This document shows, piece by piece, positions 10,201 to 19,025 of a stretch of 64,000 bases of DNA. Origin of the DNA: Serripes groenlandicus (lineage: Eukaryota > Mollusca > Bivalvia > Cardiida > Cardiidae); NCBI GenBank assembly GCA_031761405.1, contig JASEVX010000001.1, positions 47,911,102 to 47,975,101 of the forward strand. Reading direction: 5' to 3'. The notes under the pieces are model-generated. The model saw only the letters and a program-made list of their open reading frames with translations. It was not told where the DNA came from and ran no database searches. A program made the position numbers and the translations under genes. Position 1 is the first letter of the stretch. Every line of letters starts with the position of its first letter.

Positions 10201-11440
10201 ATGTTAGAAAAGGTTAAATGTGATTGCATGGTGGAAAAGGTAAAATGTGATGGCCCATGGGAAAGGGACTGTGATTGCATGTGGGAAAGGGTTAACTGTG
10301 ATTGTGTGTGGGAAAAGGTTAAAAGTGATTGTATGTGGGGAAAAGTTTAATGTGATTGTGTGTGGGAAAAGGTTTAATGTGATTGTGTGTGGGAAAAGGT
10401 TGAAAGTGATTGTGTGTGGGTAAAAGGTTTAATGTGATTGTGTGTGGGAAAAGGTTTAACCCTTTCCCTCATATAGACGCTTTCTGACGCCTCTGCAGCA
10501 GACAGCCTTTTGAAAACATAGTGACAAAAGAAGAAATTGCACAGAACGTGCAATTTCTCCTTTTGCCACAATGTTTTCCACTTTTTGTCATAGGTTATCC
10601 ATTCAATTATAGAGATTTTCTATGTTTTGACAAAATATGTTCAAAGTCGTCTGCTGCAGAATTGTCGTATGAGGGAAAGGGTTAATGCGATTGTGTGTGG
10701 GAAAAGGTTGAAAGTGATTGTGTGTGGGAAAAGGTTTAATGTGATTGTGTGTGGGAAAAGGTTTAATGTGATTATGTGTGGGAAAAGGTTGAAAGTGATT
10801 GTGTGGGGGAAAAGTTTAATGTGATTGTGTGGGGGAAACGGTTTTATGTGATTGTATCTGGGGGAAATGTTTAATGTGATTGTATGTGGGGAACAGTTTA
10901 ATGTGATTGTAATGTATGTGGGAAAGGTTAAATGTGATTACATGTAGGAAAAGTTAAATGTGTACCTGATATATGTAGTCACTTGGGGTGAAACATTTAA
11001 AGAAAAAAGGTACATTTGAAAAGTTAGAAGTTTTATTTAGAAATGGTTACTGTTAGAACAGTCTAGCACCTGCAGCAGACAATTTTTGAATGTAATGCGT
11101 AAAACTCTTTATCTATCAAACTTAATTTGTAACTCGACATTCTTTGCTGCATTTGTTTCCACAAATAGAATTCAGAAGAACTGTCATATTTTTTGCAGAT
11201 GTTGTGACAGAAAGAAGTGATGCTGGCAAAGCTTTGCAAGAAAAACTTCATGAAGCACTCACAGATTACGTTAAATCACGAAACGGGGGCGGCTTGAAAC
11301 GTGTCGGACAATTATATCTTCTTTTACCCGCCATTACACACTTAAAACTTCTTGCCAAGCAGTACTGGTTTGACGTGAAAAAAAGTGGCAGAATCATGAT
11401 GCACAAACTGTTTTTGGAGATGCTGGAAGCAGACAGCTGA
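1135..11440 (+). CDS. ERR: Estrogen-related receptor (ERR), C-terminal five exons
   Basis: Coding join read from the sequence: 1135-1263, 7334-7525, 8638-8750, 9797-9956, 11199-11440. All introns have GT..AG ends and the codon phases agree across all four junctions (1, 1, 0 and 1 base carried over). The product is the C-terminal ~275 residues of an orphan nuclear receptor. It starts at the basic extension after the DNA-binding domain ([15 protein letters not shown], an ERR hallmark) and runs through the ligand-binding domain to helix 12. The nuclear-receptor LBD signature [16 protein letters not shown] is split by an intron between the second and third exons. The end [11 protein letters not shown] is the AF-2 helix. 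ERRs bind half-site response elements (family knowledge) and regulate energy metabolism without a known natural hormone. The N-terminus and zinc fingers lie left of the window. I cannot tell invertebrate ERR apart from a specific vertebrate paralogue, so ERR is used as a family symbol. Confidence 0.95.
1500..1737. mobile_element. TTAA foldback MITE, diverged copy
   Basis: Decayed copy with CTTTCCCACCTGCAG at the left, the GAAATTGCTC...GCAATTTC centre, and TTGGGAAAGCGTTAA at the right. It belongs to the older subfamily ending in CCCACATA rather than CCCTCATA. Confidence 0.65.
1818..2045. mobile_element. TTAA foldback MITE, 228-bp copy
   Basis: Terminal CCCTTTCCCAC / ATGAGGGAAAGGG repeats, with TTAA at the right and mutated TTCA at the left. 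The central inverted repeat GAAATTGCGC...GAGCAATTTC is present. It lies in the long ERR intron. Confidence 0.8.
2195..2425. mobile_element. TTAA foldback MITE, full-length young-type copy
   Basis: Flanked by TTAA on both sides, with CCCTTTCCCTCATA at both ends in inverted orientation. Immediately after it, at 2426-2740, a much older partial copy begins (CCTTTTCCCACATAC), so two copies are abutted. Confidence 0.88.
2824..3048. mobile_element. TTAA foldback MITE, full-length young-type copy
   Basis: TTAA on both sides, terminal CCCTTTCCCTCATA inverted repeats, and a central hairpin GAAATTGCACGTTTTGTGC pairing with its mirror. It is oriented opposite to the copy at 2195-2425. Confidence 0.88.
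3351..3578. mobile_element. TTAA foldback MITE, older-type copy
   Basis: TTAACCCTTTCCCACATAC at the left and ATGTGGGAAAGGGTTAA at the right. The centre GAAATTGCTCATAATGAGC is a near-perfect palindrome. Confidence 0.85.
3663..4148. mobile_element. TTAA foldback MITE split by a SINE
   Basis: Left part 3663-3717 begins TTAACCCTTTCCCACA. Right part ~4023-4148 carries the central hairpin and ends GGGAAAGGGTTAA. The tRNA-derived SINE at 3718-4022 lies between them, so the SINE inserted after the MITE. Confidence 0.82.
3718..4022 (+). mobile_element. tRNA-derived SINE, family 1, full-length
   Basis: A tRNA-like head has complementary ends GCCGAGC and GCTCGGC. The A-box-like TGTAGCTCAGTCAGT lies near 3729 and the B-box-like GAGTTCAAATCCC near 3774. 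A ~230-bp body follows (GTGAGAAAACCAGGAAACATA, then GGTGAACTGGCCGCTG), ending in an AATC repeat tail. This is the structure of a pol III SINE. Other copies in the window lack the head. Confidence 0.85.
4343..4572. mobile_element. TTAA foldback MITE with altered left tip, nested in an older copy
   Basis: The right end is a normal GGGAAAGGGTTAA. At the left the expected CCCTTT after TTAA reads TAATTA, the same six bases that follow the right-hand TTAA in the host DNA. The host is an older MITE spanning about 4240-4630. Confidence 0.8.
4750..4936. mobile_element. 187-bp TIR element with 13-bp ends
   Basis: Left end GTGCATGAGAAAA and right end TTTTCTCATGCAC are perfect inverted repeats. The interior carries blocks resembling GTAGATC..GATCAGCCTG..GCAGTCTGATC that recur in diverged form at about 23345-23400, 26115-26180 and 46870-46950. 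Confidence 0.65.
5103..6652 (+). mobile_element. Helentron-associated non-autonomous element A with 176-bp tandem core
   Basis: The left end has GCTCGACTATTC. A core of about eight tandem units follows, with an exact 176-bp spacing between the clearest copies (5391, 5567, 5743, 5919). The right end has the inverse GAATAGTCGAGC directly before a hairpin GCTGTC-CTCC-GACAGC and TCTTGTTT. Subterminal inverted repeats, a tandem core and a 3' stem-loop are the described architecture of Helentron-associated (DINE-1-like) elements; in bivalves the pearl elements look similar (family knowledge). No coding capacity. It sits in the first ERR intron of this window. Confidence 0.78.
6950..7169. mobile_element. 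TTAA foldback MITE, full-length copy
   Basis: TTAACCCTTTCCCTCATA at the left and GAGGGAAAGGATTAA at the right, with a small deletion in the left subterminal box. The copy ends 164 bp before the acceptor of the ERR exon at 7334. Confidence 0.85.
7334..7525 (+). CDS. ERR: ERR exon: LBD helices 1-3
   Basis: The acceptor is TTTTACAG and the donor CCAG|GTATGA. The translation contains [20 protein letters not shown] and then [17 protein letters not shown]. This corresponds to helix 1 and helix 3 of an ERR ligand-binding domain. An ATG lies upstream in the same frame, but the acceptor site and the matching phase show this is an internal exon. Confidence 0.95.
8263..8466. mobile_element. TTAA foldback MITE, older-type copy
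   Basis: TTAAATCCTTTCCCACA at the left and GTGGGAAAGGATTAA at the right, with central GAAATTGCTC / GAGCAATTT. It ends about 170 bp before the ERR exon at 8638. Confidence 0.78.
8638..8750 (+). CDS. ERR: ERR exon: LBD helices 4-5
   Basis: The acceptor is TTTTTGTAG and the donor AAG|GTAATA. It encodes [20 protein letters not shown] and continues to SSPYHGILK. It completes the nuclear-receptor signature begun in the preceding exon and ends in phase 0. Helices 3-5 form the coactivator groove in this family. Confidence 0.95.
8768..9137. mobile_element. Older TTAA MITE split by another element
   Basis: TTTCTCCCACATCCAGACAC at the left and GTATGTGGGAAAAGGTTA at the right are diverged MITE ends. 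The middle is occupied by the ~255-bp element at 8851-9105. Confidence 0.6.
8851..9105 (-). mobile_element. Element with GGCCGGATTG subterminal inverted repeats, copy 1
   Basis: GGCCGGATTG at 8855 and CAATCCGGCC near 9077 are inverted. The interior contains GATGTCTGTCTGTCTG and ACCTTGACCTTGG. The same element lies in opposite orientation at 34872-35123. Comparison with that copy sets the ends at TTTTTGG and CAGCGGTTTC. Superfamily unknown. Confidence 0.65.
9797..9956 (+). CDS. ERR: ERR exon: LBD helices 6-9 region
   Basis: The acceptor has a run of T before TTTTAG; the donor is TTG|GTAAGA. It encodes [16 protein letters not shown] and continues to [15 protein letters not shown]. The [13 protein letters not shown] block matches the helix 8 region (E-E-Y-x-L-L-K) typical of ERRs. 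It starts in phase 0 and leaves one base for the next exon. Confidence 0.93.
9972..10190. mobile_element. TTAA foldback MITE, diverged, at the edge of a minisatellite
   Basis: Begins TTAACCTTATCACACATA, has CTGCAGCAGATGAC and the GAAATTGCTTATTATGAGC centre. It grades at the right into GTGGGAAATAGTTGATTG, from which the adjoining 27-bp minisatellite appears to be derived. Confidence 0.65.
10189..10972 (+). repeat. 27-bp minisatellite derived from a MITE terminus
   Basis: About 20 tandem copies of a unit close to GTGATTGTGTGTGGGAAAAG plus GTTTAAT. The unit reads like the end of the older MITE subfamily (TTGTATGTGGGAAAGGGTTAA) with a short spacer. The array is interrupted by an intact MITE at 10456-10685. 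It lies in the intron between the last two ERR exons. Confidence 0.85.
10456..10685. mobile_element. TTAA foldback MITE inserted in the minisatellite
   Basis: The flanking repeat unit reads AAAAGG-TTTAA before the element and TTAA-TGCGATTG after it. Neighbouring unoccupied units read AAAAGGTTTAATGTGATTG. This directly shows a TTAA target duplicated on insertion. The 222-bp element between the two TTAA copies is close to the young-type consensus. Confidence 0.93.
11199..11440 (+). CDS. ERR: ERR last coding exon: helices 10-12 and stop
   Basis: The acceptor is TTTTTTGCAG. It encodes [20 protein letters not shown], then [20 protein letters not shown] and finally the AF-2 helix [13 protein letters not shown], ending at TGA 11438-11440. 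Length and motif order match the ERR C-terminus; I see no truncation. Confidence 0.95.
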
Positions 11441-12168
11441 TAGCTTGGAAACTTGCCATTTCACAAATAGACACACACACACAACAGAATTATCGTTCAC
11501 CAGGGTCTTTGTTCAATGTGGGCACTGACATGTTTCCATTGAATTCATCATTTATATTGTGTCAGATCTCTGTTCATTGAGTACATACACACCATGTGGA
11601 GAGTGAACATTAAGGGATGCTACTCATGATACATTAGAGAGTAAGGGAGGTTACTCATTACAGGTTTGCATGGAAGTCCAGTGAAGCTACTCACATTAAT
11701 TAGAAAGGAGCTCAGAATTACGTACAGAGTAGTGGATCCGTAGTTTATTGTACTAGCTTGTGTGATATTATGAATATTTACAAATAATGTGTGATATTTC
11801 ATACTAAGTCTGCCATTTATTTATACCACATTCACATAACCAAAGATTTACTTATACTTCTCACAAGTCTGAACCCAGATCTTGCATAATTTGTTTATTG
11901 CCATTTAATTGGGATATTCAAAGGCAAGAAAGTTGAAACTATGGAGATCAAGATCAAACTGCATGGAAATGCTGTATGAACCTTGTGTCTAATATAGGTC
12001 AGCTTCTCTATGGGTTAATGGCTTAGGGTATTTTTTATACAGTAATACTACAACAAAGCAATATTGTATCATCATTGTTACTATTTCATAGGAATTTTTG
12101 AACATCTGTTGGTAAACTAGACATGTTTGTCTTTATGCAGTTATAAAATTTATTGAGACAAGAATAAA
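11441..12168 (+). other. ERR 3' UTR, minimum extent
   Basis: AT-rich sequence after the ERR stop. The first AATAAA on this strand is at 12163-12168. Later AATAAA hexamers occur at 12786, about 13058 and about 13443. The true end of the transcript cannot be read from sequence alone, and it may extend into the repeated-core region at 13.6-16.1 kb. Confidence 0.5.
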
Positions 12169-12604
12169 ACAACAAATAGAAACAAGTTAAATGTTCAGAA
12201 AAAAGATTTGTGTAACTTAGAAAATAATGTTCTATGAAATTTAAAAAAAAAATCTGATTAGATTCATTCCAATTTTACCAAGACTTATAAATTATTGTGA
12301 GCAGGAAAACACAAATGACACTGAATTACTTTTTTATGGTAAAATTTATGCTACATTTATGCTTTCAATTTAAACAAACTATGCAATATTTGTTGACAAC
12401 AATATTGATGAAACACTAATAAGATCTCATTTTTTCGAAATTGAAACCATTTCAAATACTGATTATAGGACTGAATAGTAAAATGAAAAATGAATCAAAT
12501 GGCATCATGGAAGTCATATAACCCAGTACCTCATTATGACTATGCTAACTTTATTGAGTTGGAAACATTAGGCAAAGGAAAAATTACTATCCTTTTATTT
12601 ACCT

Positions 12605-12812
12605 CAATCTTTTTTACTCCAGTCATAAGCATCAAGCGTCATTCGTTTTCCACTAATTGGCTAACTGTGGAAAAGCAGCAAGTTGTTTGAAAAGACTTGT
12701 GTGTAGTACTGGTGTGAGAAAACCAGGAAACATATGGTTATATGCACTGGCTGCTATTATATGACTAAAAAATTGTTTACAAAGGCAATAAATTCCAATC
12801 AATCAATCGATT
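12605..12812 (+). mobile_element. SINE family 1, 5'-truncated copy
   Basis: Contains GCGTCATTCGTTTTCCAC, GTGAGAAAACCAGGAAACAT and an AATCAATCAATC tail shared with the full copy at 3718-4022. The tRNA-like head is missing. Confidence 0.72.
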
Positions 12813-13639
12813 AACTTTGGTCTGCTGCAAATTTGTCAAAATGCAACTGCATGTCAGAAAGAGTTAAGATTTGATTAAACAAAATTGAAATAAGAAGACA
12901 ACTACTTTTTATGAGATAATTATTCCACTAATGAGGGAAAAGATTATGCTTGATACCAAGGTGATTTATCCCTACTGTTGTTCTGGTTTTAAAACTTTAA
13001 AACTGTCTGGGCTTAATGTAAATACAAAATATAGAATGTTAAATTATATATTTGTAATGAATAAACAATTTTCTTTCTGCATTTTAGTACATCTCTATGT
13101 GGTGAAGAAACAAAATGCCACAACATATCTTTTGTTAAATTTTTTTTTTCAATTTTTAAAGAAATGCAATCTAATAGCGAGGAAGTGGAAAGTTTTAAAA
13201 TATTTTAACTGACTGAAGATATATTAATGGTATATGGTATTATTGTTAATGATGCTCTATTTAAAGTTACTAGAATTTATGATTATTATTCATTGGACTT
13301 GTGCATGTTAATTTATTTTCATCACATAAATTGAACTATGAACAAATTTGTTGTGTATTTTGCATGTTTGAGAAGTATGAAAATCATAATCTAGAGTCAT
13401 TCATTTATTTTGCCTGATTGTCCACAAAAAAAGGGGAAAAATGTCAAATAAAGAATGAATGCAATATAAATATAAAGTAATTTATCTCTAAATATATAAG
13501 TAGGAGATAACAGGCTCACAGGATGTAAAGACAGGCATGGTTACTGATGAAAATGACCAAATACATTTTCAAAATGTTGGAGAAAAACATTAAGAAAAAA
13601 AATATGTGTACAAAAAAAATATATAAAATGCCAAAAAAA

Positions 13640-16050
13640 AAATGAGGGGCACTTTGCTATGGTACAAACAGTTAGTCCTGTTTTTCATGGCACTTTTGTG
13701 AAAGATGTTCTGATTTAAAGTTTGGAATCGGCAAACTGAATTGTTTTATGTCGGATGTGTCTGATTAGAAAAGAGATTTTTACTTTTTACATTTTCACTG
13801 ACTGACTTTGGAATTCAATGATATTTAAGTTTAATTTAACCAGAAAGCGTCTATATGAGGGAAAGGGTTAATAAAGTTGAAAACATTGTGGCCAAAGTAG
13901 AGAAATTGCTCATCATGAGCAATTTTACCTTTGGCCACAATGTCTTCAAAAGTCGTCTGCTGCTATTGCGTCGAAATATGTTTGCAGGTGGGAAAGGGTA
14001 AACGTCCCTTGAAAGATCTCAGATGTTTATAAAAAAGAGAAATTTCTCCTAATTAGACACCGTTTGTAGGGACCTTTGACTGTCAATGGTCCTTATTATA
14101 CAGTAACAGACTTGGTTTATCTGTTACCTATAGTAACATCGTATTCCGGAAATGTTATGTTCGTTATTAACTGTTGGTGCTACTACACAGTGTCTCTCTC
14201 ACTAATAAAAAACAAACAAAAATAAGAAAAAAAATATTGCCATTTACAAAGAAGCATTTAATCAGAAAACAATTTAGCGAAGATGTTGTAATTCAAAGTT
14301 TGGAATCGGCAAACTGAATACTGACTAGACTGATAAAACTTACAGGTAAAAGAGGAATGTTACTTTTCTACCATTAAGTACCTTCTCTATCATCCGTATA
14401 TTTTAAGTGTGATGCAAGCAAGGGTAATCACCTTGGTTATGTGGTTACGTCAAATACATCTATGTCCTCAATTGTTTTAGCTGATTACTGCTTCATTAGT
14501 AATTGGTAATGTGCAAAAAAAAAAAGAAAAAAAAAATTCTAACCAACACTTTGAAAGCATTTGATCAGACATGATTTGGTTTTGACACTCAAAATGGCTG
14601 TAACTGTTTCGTTGCAGTGGTTCTGTTTAAACTTTTTCCTGCATACAAAAAACTTTATGTTGGAAAGGATTTACTCATCTATTTGTCATAATATCTTAGA
14701 TGCAGATGTGTGTATATATCCGTTTGGAATCAGCAAACTGGTGTGCAGTCAGATGGAAAAAGTATCTTTGTGCATGTGAAGGGCATTTATCTTTCAATAG
14801 AGACCTACAGCCACATAAAATATACTTTTTGCAAGTTAAGCAAAATTGAGTAACAGTGTTACTGTAATTTTATCACATCTTGTTTCTGGAATGTTATGAG
14901 CTGGTGAATTGTTTAACGAGAGTTGGTTTCCCCAAAAAAAGTAGATGAAAATAAACATATCTTGAAAAATACACAGGAACAATTTACCGCTACTGCAGAA
15001 GCAATTAATCAGGCAGGATTTTATTACAGATGTTGTTGACTCAAAAGTTTGGAATCGGCAAACTGTACAAGTAGACAGACAAAATCATCAAAATGAAAAG
15101 GTTTCATTTATGTTTTAATGATTGATGCCTGCCATAGTAACAGTCAATATAAATATAAATATATATATGTTACAACATTACAGCAGAGTTCTAAAATCTT
15201 ACTGAGCTGATTGTTTCTGCAATGGTTGGTTACCAAAAAAAAAAGATAAATAAAATATAAAAAAGGCACCACAGTAGATGCAATTAATCACAGTGTGTCT
15301 ACGACTGGGTAGACGTGTTCAACATTTAAGATATTTGCATGTTATTTAAGTTCAGAATCGGCAAACTGTACGCTTCATTGACCTTGAACCTCAGTGTAAC
15401 AGAAAAAGTAAAGGTCAAATGTGAATTAGTATCAATGACAGGATTCTTTCTCTAAACTATTATCCGCATATTGAGGGCTGAATACAACATTGTTGCAGCT
15501 ATAACTCTTCATTCAGTTGGCTGAAAATACAACAAGTTTGTTACATGCCATCAATATCAATTGTTGTGAGTTGATTGGTTGTTTTTACTGTGGCTGTAAC
15601 CCAAAAATAACTTCTAAAATGTGCCTATGCCATGGAACCATTTGGTCAGACTGTCTAACATGACACTTCAGTTAAAATGATGTTCAGGGGTTAAAGTTTG
15701 GAATCGGCAAACTGAGCGATGAGATTGATCCGTTCATGTTGCGAGAAACTTGCATTCTCTTGATGTGGACAGTTTTGCAAGAAGTAGAGACAAAGACAAC
15801 AGTCATAATTTTTACTGTTTTATAGGCATCTAATTTCTGAATTGTCATAGGCTGCCTGATTATTTGGTATCAGTGTGGGAAAGAAAGGACCAAATAAAAA
15901 TATTATGGAAAAAGTTCTATAAAAAATATAAAAATTGAAGAAAAAAAAACACTACAGTAAAGATGTTTAATCTGATTATTTACATAATATTTTGGCGTAA
16001 GCTGTGTTTTGAATTAAGTTTGGAATCGGCAAACTTAATTGATCATTCCA
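13640..16050 (+). repeat. Seven diverged tandem units sharing a conserved 17-19 nt core
   Basis: The core GTTTGGAATCGGCAAAC occurs at 13720-13736, 14298-14314, 14722-14738 (one change), 15047-15063, 15350-15366 (two changes), 15696-15712 and 16018-16034. Starts are 303-424 bp apart, except the first interval, which is 578 bp because a MITE is inserted. The units share weaker features: an A-rich tract, a TTTAATCAGA-like block, and GATGTT 15-25 bp before the core. Outside the core they are strongly diverged. AGTTTG and CAAACT can pair around a GAATCGG loop. The array lies 2.3 kb after the ERR stop and may be in its 3' UTR or be an independent RNA. Confidence 0.8.
13838..14002. mobile_element. 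TTAA MITE fragments inside the repeated-core region
   Basis: A right-end fragment (AGAAAGCGTCTATATGAGGG, then AAAGGGTTAA) is followed by a copy with GAAATTGCTCATCATGAGC and an end GTGGGAAAGGGTAAA. This insertion accounts for the longer first interval between the conserved cores. Confidence 0.7.
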
Positions 16051-16755
16051 TAAAAATACAATGTATTTTAAAAGAATATTATTTCCTCTATTTGATGTTC
16101 TTTTATTTACATTGGTAGAATCTTGGTCCTGTAGTAACCATGGCAATTTGTTACTTTCATTCACAGCTGAACTCTGCAATGTTATGTACTGATTGAACGT
16201 TTGGATTGTAGCAAGTTACCAAAAACATAAACAAAATGCTGGAAAAAAAACTAAAAAAAAAATATAAAAAAGCTTTAAAAAAACCAAAAAAACAAAACAG
16301 AATAAAGACATTATGAATATAAATTTTCCCCCAATAAAAAGTGTAGATTATGGACTCAGGCCCCCCTTTTCATACAATCATGCACTAAAAATCTAATCCA
16401 GGTCATTCCCTGTATCCAAGACTTCATGTGATATTTGTATGATTGAAAATGTATATTATATTATATATAATATTATGTCACGTTAATTATTGTATTTAAT
16501 GTCCAATAGAAAGTTATTACTATCTTCTAGATTGTGGGCTTCTCGCAAATCAGTTGTAACTACATCTTATCTCAAGATTCAGTTGCAACTTTCTTTTATA
16601 AAGCCATCAACTAATTGTAAATTTAGAAAAAACTTGTATGGATAAAATTTGTATAGTTTTATACATGTATAAAGAAAAAACAATCTGTGAAACTTGAATA
16701 GGATTACATTTTGTAACATCATGGTTTACCATGTCTCATTTTAAGCCTATCAGGT
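16051..16755. other. Non-coding, AT-rich, no gene seen
   Basis: A-rich stretches near 16240-16310 and an AT dinucleotide tract near 16450-16480. No convincing exon or repeat boundary. Confidence 0.5.
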
Positions 16756-16987
16756 TTAACCTCCCCTTTCCCGCATACAGACACTTTCTGACGGCTTTTC
16801 AGAAGACTACTTTTGAAAATATTGTGGCAAAATAAGTAATTGCTCTTAATGAGCAATTTCTTCTATTGCCACAATGTGTTCAACTTTATTCAATAACATT
16901 TTTTTTTATTTATAGAGTTTCTATATGTTTGACTAAATCTTTTCAAAGTCATATGCTGCAGATTTGTTGTATGTGGGAAAAGTTTAA
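16756..16987. mobile_element. TTAA foldback MITE, older-type full-length copy
   Basis: TTAAC at the left, then CCCCTTTCCCGCATACAGAC; GTATGTGGGAAAAGTTTAA at the right; centre AATTGCTCTTAATGAGCAATT. Confidence 0.8.
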
Positions 16988-17705
16988 TGTTTATGATGTT
17001 GTACTGTTACTCTTTGGACATTAGACACAATAGATGTGGCAGTTTTTAGACTAACATGTAGATAGATATATACAGCGAATAGTGTGTGTTATGTGTGTCA
17101 TCACGTCATCATGTGAATATTTTACAGACAGAATGGGGATCTATGCCCCCCTATCGTCATTACTGTCCACCTACTCTGTCATTTTTGTTACAAATAATGT
17201 GTTATTTAATTATAAAATGGATGTAATATATTATCAAAGGATGTGCTGTTTTTTTCATGTATCAATGATAGAGTACAGATAGATGTTTTTGTTTGATTGT
17301 TTTCTTTTTTGTATGCCATTTTTTTGATACATTAGGTGATGTAAAGTGTACAGATATTTTGTATTCGAAGTTCTTATTTGCTGTTACTAGATCACATTAT
17401 TTTCTTAGTCTGTTTAAATCTCAGTTCAATGTAACCTGTTGGCTGATATTGTTGTTAGGGGATACATTACTTGTCAGTGATTGGCTAAATCAGGTCACAT
17501 GGTTATAATTTAAATTAAATGAATATTCACGACTCTGTCCTGATCATACTGTGATAATATTATTATTATTGTGTTCATTTACCCCACACATGTTACCCAT
17601 TTCCTCATAGTGTTTAGGTCGCCCAACATGTCAACCAACAGTTGGAGATGTGAGAATAATGGCAGTTATTATACAATTACTTACTGATACAGTCAGGTTT
17701 TGTCT
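16988..17705. other. Non-coding, no gene seen
   Basis: Two overlapping-style short ORFs near 17082-17508 are hydrophobic and T-rich, with no recognisable motif and no clear splice context. I treat them as chance. Confidence 0.45.
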
Positions 17706-17862
17706 TAACCCTTTCCCACATGCGACAACAAATTGGAAACTCCCTTGAAAGTACAACCATTGAATAAAGCCGAAAACATGGTGACAAAAGGAGAAATTGC
17801 TTGTTTTGAGCAATTTCTTCTCTTAATGCTATGTTTTCAATAAGCTGTCTGTTGCAGAGGAT
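17706..17862. mobile_element. TTAA foldback MITE, 3'-truncated copy
   Basis: TTAACCCTTTCCCACATGCG at the left and the GAAATTGCTTGTTTTGAGC centre are present. The copy stops at CTGTTGCAGAGG without the terminal repeat. Confidence 0.7.
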
Positions 17863-18794
17863 TATTTTCTCCCTGGAGCCTTCTAGAAAGTGTGTAAGAC
17901 TATTTGGCAAACTGGCTAGAACCGTTTTAGTCTGCATCGCTATGGAGGTTAGGGCTGATCATGATCGTGACTGTTCTCAAAATCCCAAATGTTGTTTTTC
18001 ATGCAATTGAACCCAATGTTTGGACTTTCCCTTTTTATTAATCTCCCAGATAGACGGATGCCACAAGTCTGAACAGTAATTGATCATTTTTAACACTGTT
18101 CTTATAAAGAAAATAAGTAAAATATAGATAAAAGCAATGCTCTTTATGATTATTGGCTTCTTTTCCTCATTGTATAGGACTTCTTCAGAGACCAGATGAA
18201 GCTAAACTTATGAGGCAAAGGGTGTAAAACATGTACTGTAAACGGACAGATATACATTGTTTTATATTATTTAATGGTTGAACTAAATCATTTTCTTGTT
18301 CTACAATTTTCCATTATTTTATGACAACATGATCTCTCCTTGATAAATACCTCAGAATGACTTTTCTGAATAAAAAGAATAAAAAGTTTAAAGCTGTGTT
18401 ATAAACTTTGGGGGTAGAATGACATGTTTCTCCAATACAAAGGAATGGGCATTGGGAGGAATGAAATGAGCAGTGACTCACGCACAGTGACTCGCGCAGT
18501 GACTCGCTTCTTTTCACACAAAGTCCTTGGAATCAATGTGCTGTTTTTCAGATGACAATTAGATTCATATATGAGTTGTTTTGGGCGAATATGGGACTTT
18601 TTGCATTACATTTAAGTTTTTATCTCCATCTGGAGTTCAGCACCTTTAAAGGTATGGGATGGAAAAGAATAGGGCTACAGTTCTAGCCTTTCATCAGAAG
18701 TTACTTTTCATGACTTTTCAGCATGAAGTCGAACCTTGGAACCTCGAGCCAGCCTTCATTATGTACAGGCCAACTTGAATATTCACTGCCAAGC
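17863..18794. other. Non-coding, no gene seen
   Basis: Low-complexity AT-rich DNA with a small direct repeat GCAGTGACTCRCGCAGTGA near 18472-18505. No exon could be supported. Confidence 0.4.
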
Positions 18795-19025
18795 TAGGCT
18801 AACATTCTTTTGGATGTTTTACAAAAGTCAATTTAACAAGTGTCATTCTTCTTCCATACTTGAATAAAAAAATTGAATTGAACTAACAGTTTATGATGAA
18901 AAGCAGTCCGTTTTGAAAGACTGTTGTGTGAAGTACTGGTGTCATGGCAAGGAAACACATGGTTAAACTGTCCACTCTGTTATGAATGAAGAGTTGTTTT
19001 AAACAGTGTTAAACCCAGTCAATGA
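18795..19025 (+). mobile_element. SINE family 1, degraded copy
   Basis: Shares AACATTCTTTTGGATG, GAAGTACTGGTGTCATGG, GGAAACACATGG and TTAAACCCAGTCAATGAA with the full-length SINE. There is a small internal insertion near 18860. Confidence 0.6.

Noticed and set aside
13720..16034. Conserved cores as C/D-box snoRNAs or tRNA T-arms
   Set aside because: A CTGA follows only three of the seven cores and no consistent C box precedes them. The 7-nt loop GAATCGG does not match the T-loop consensus.
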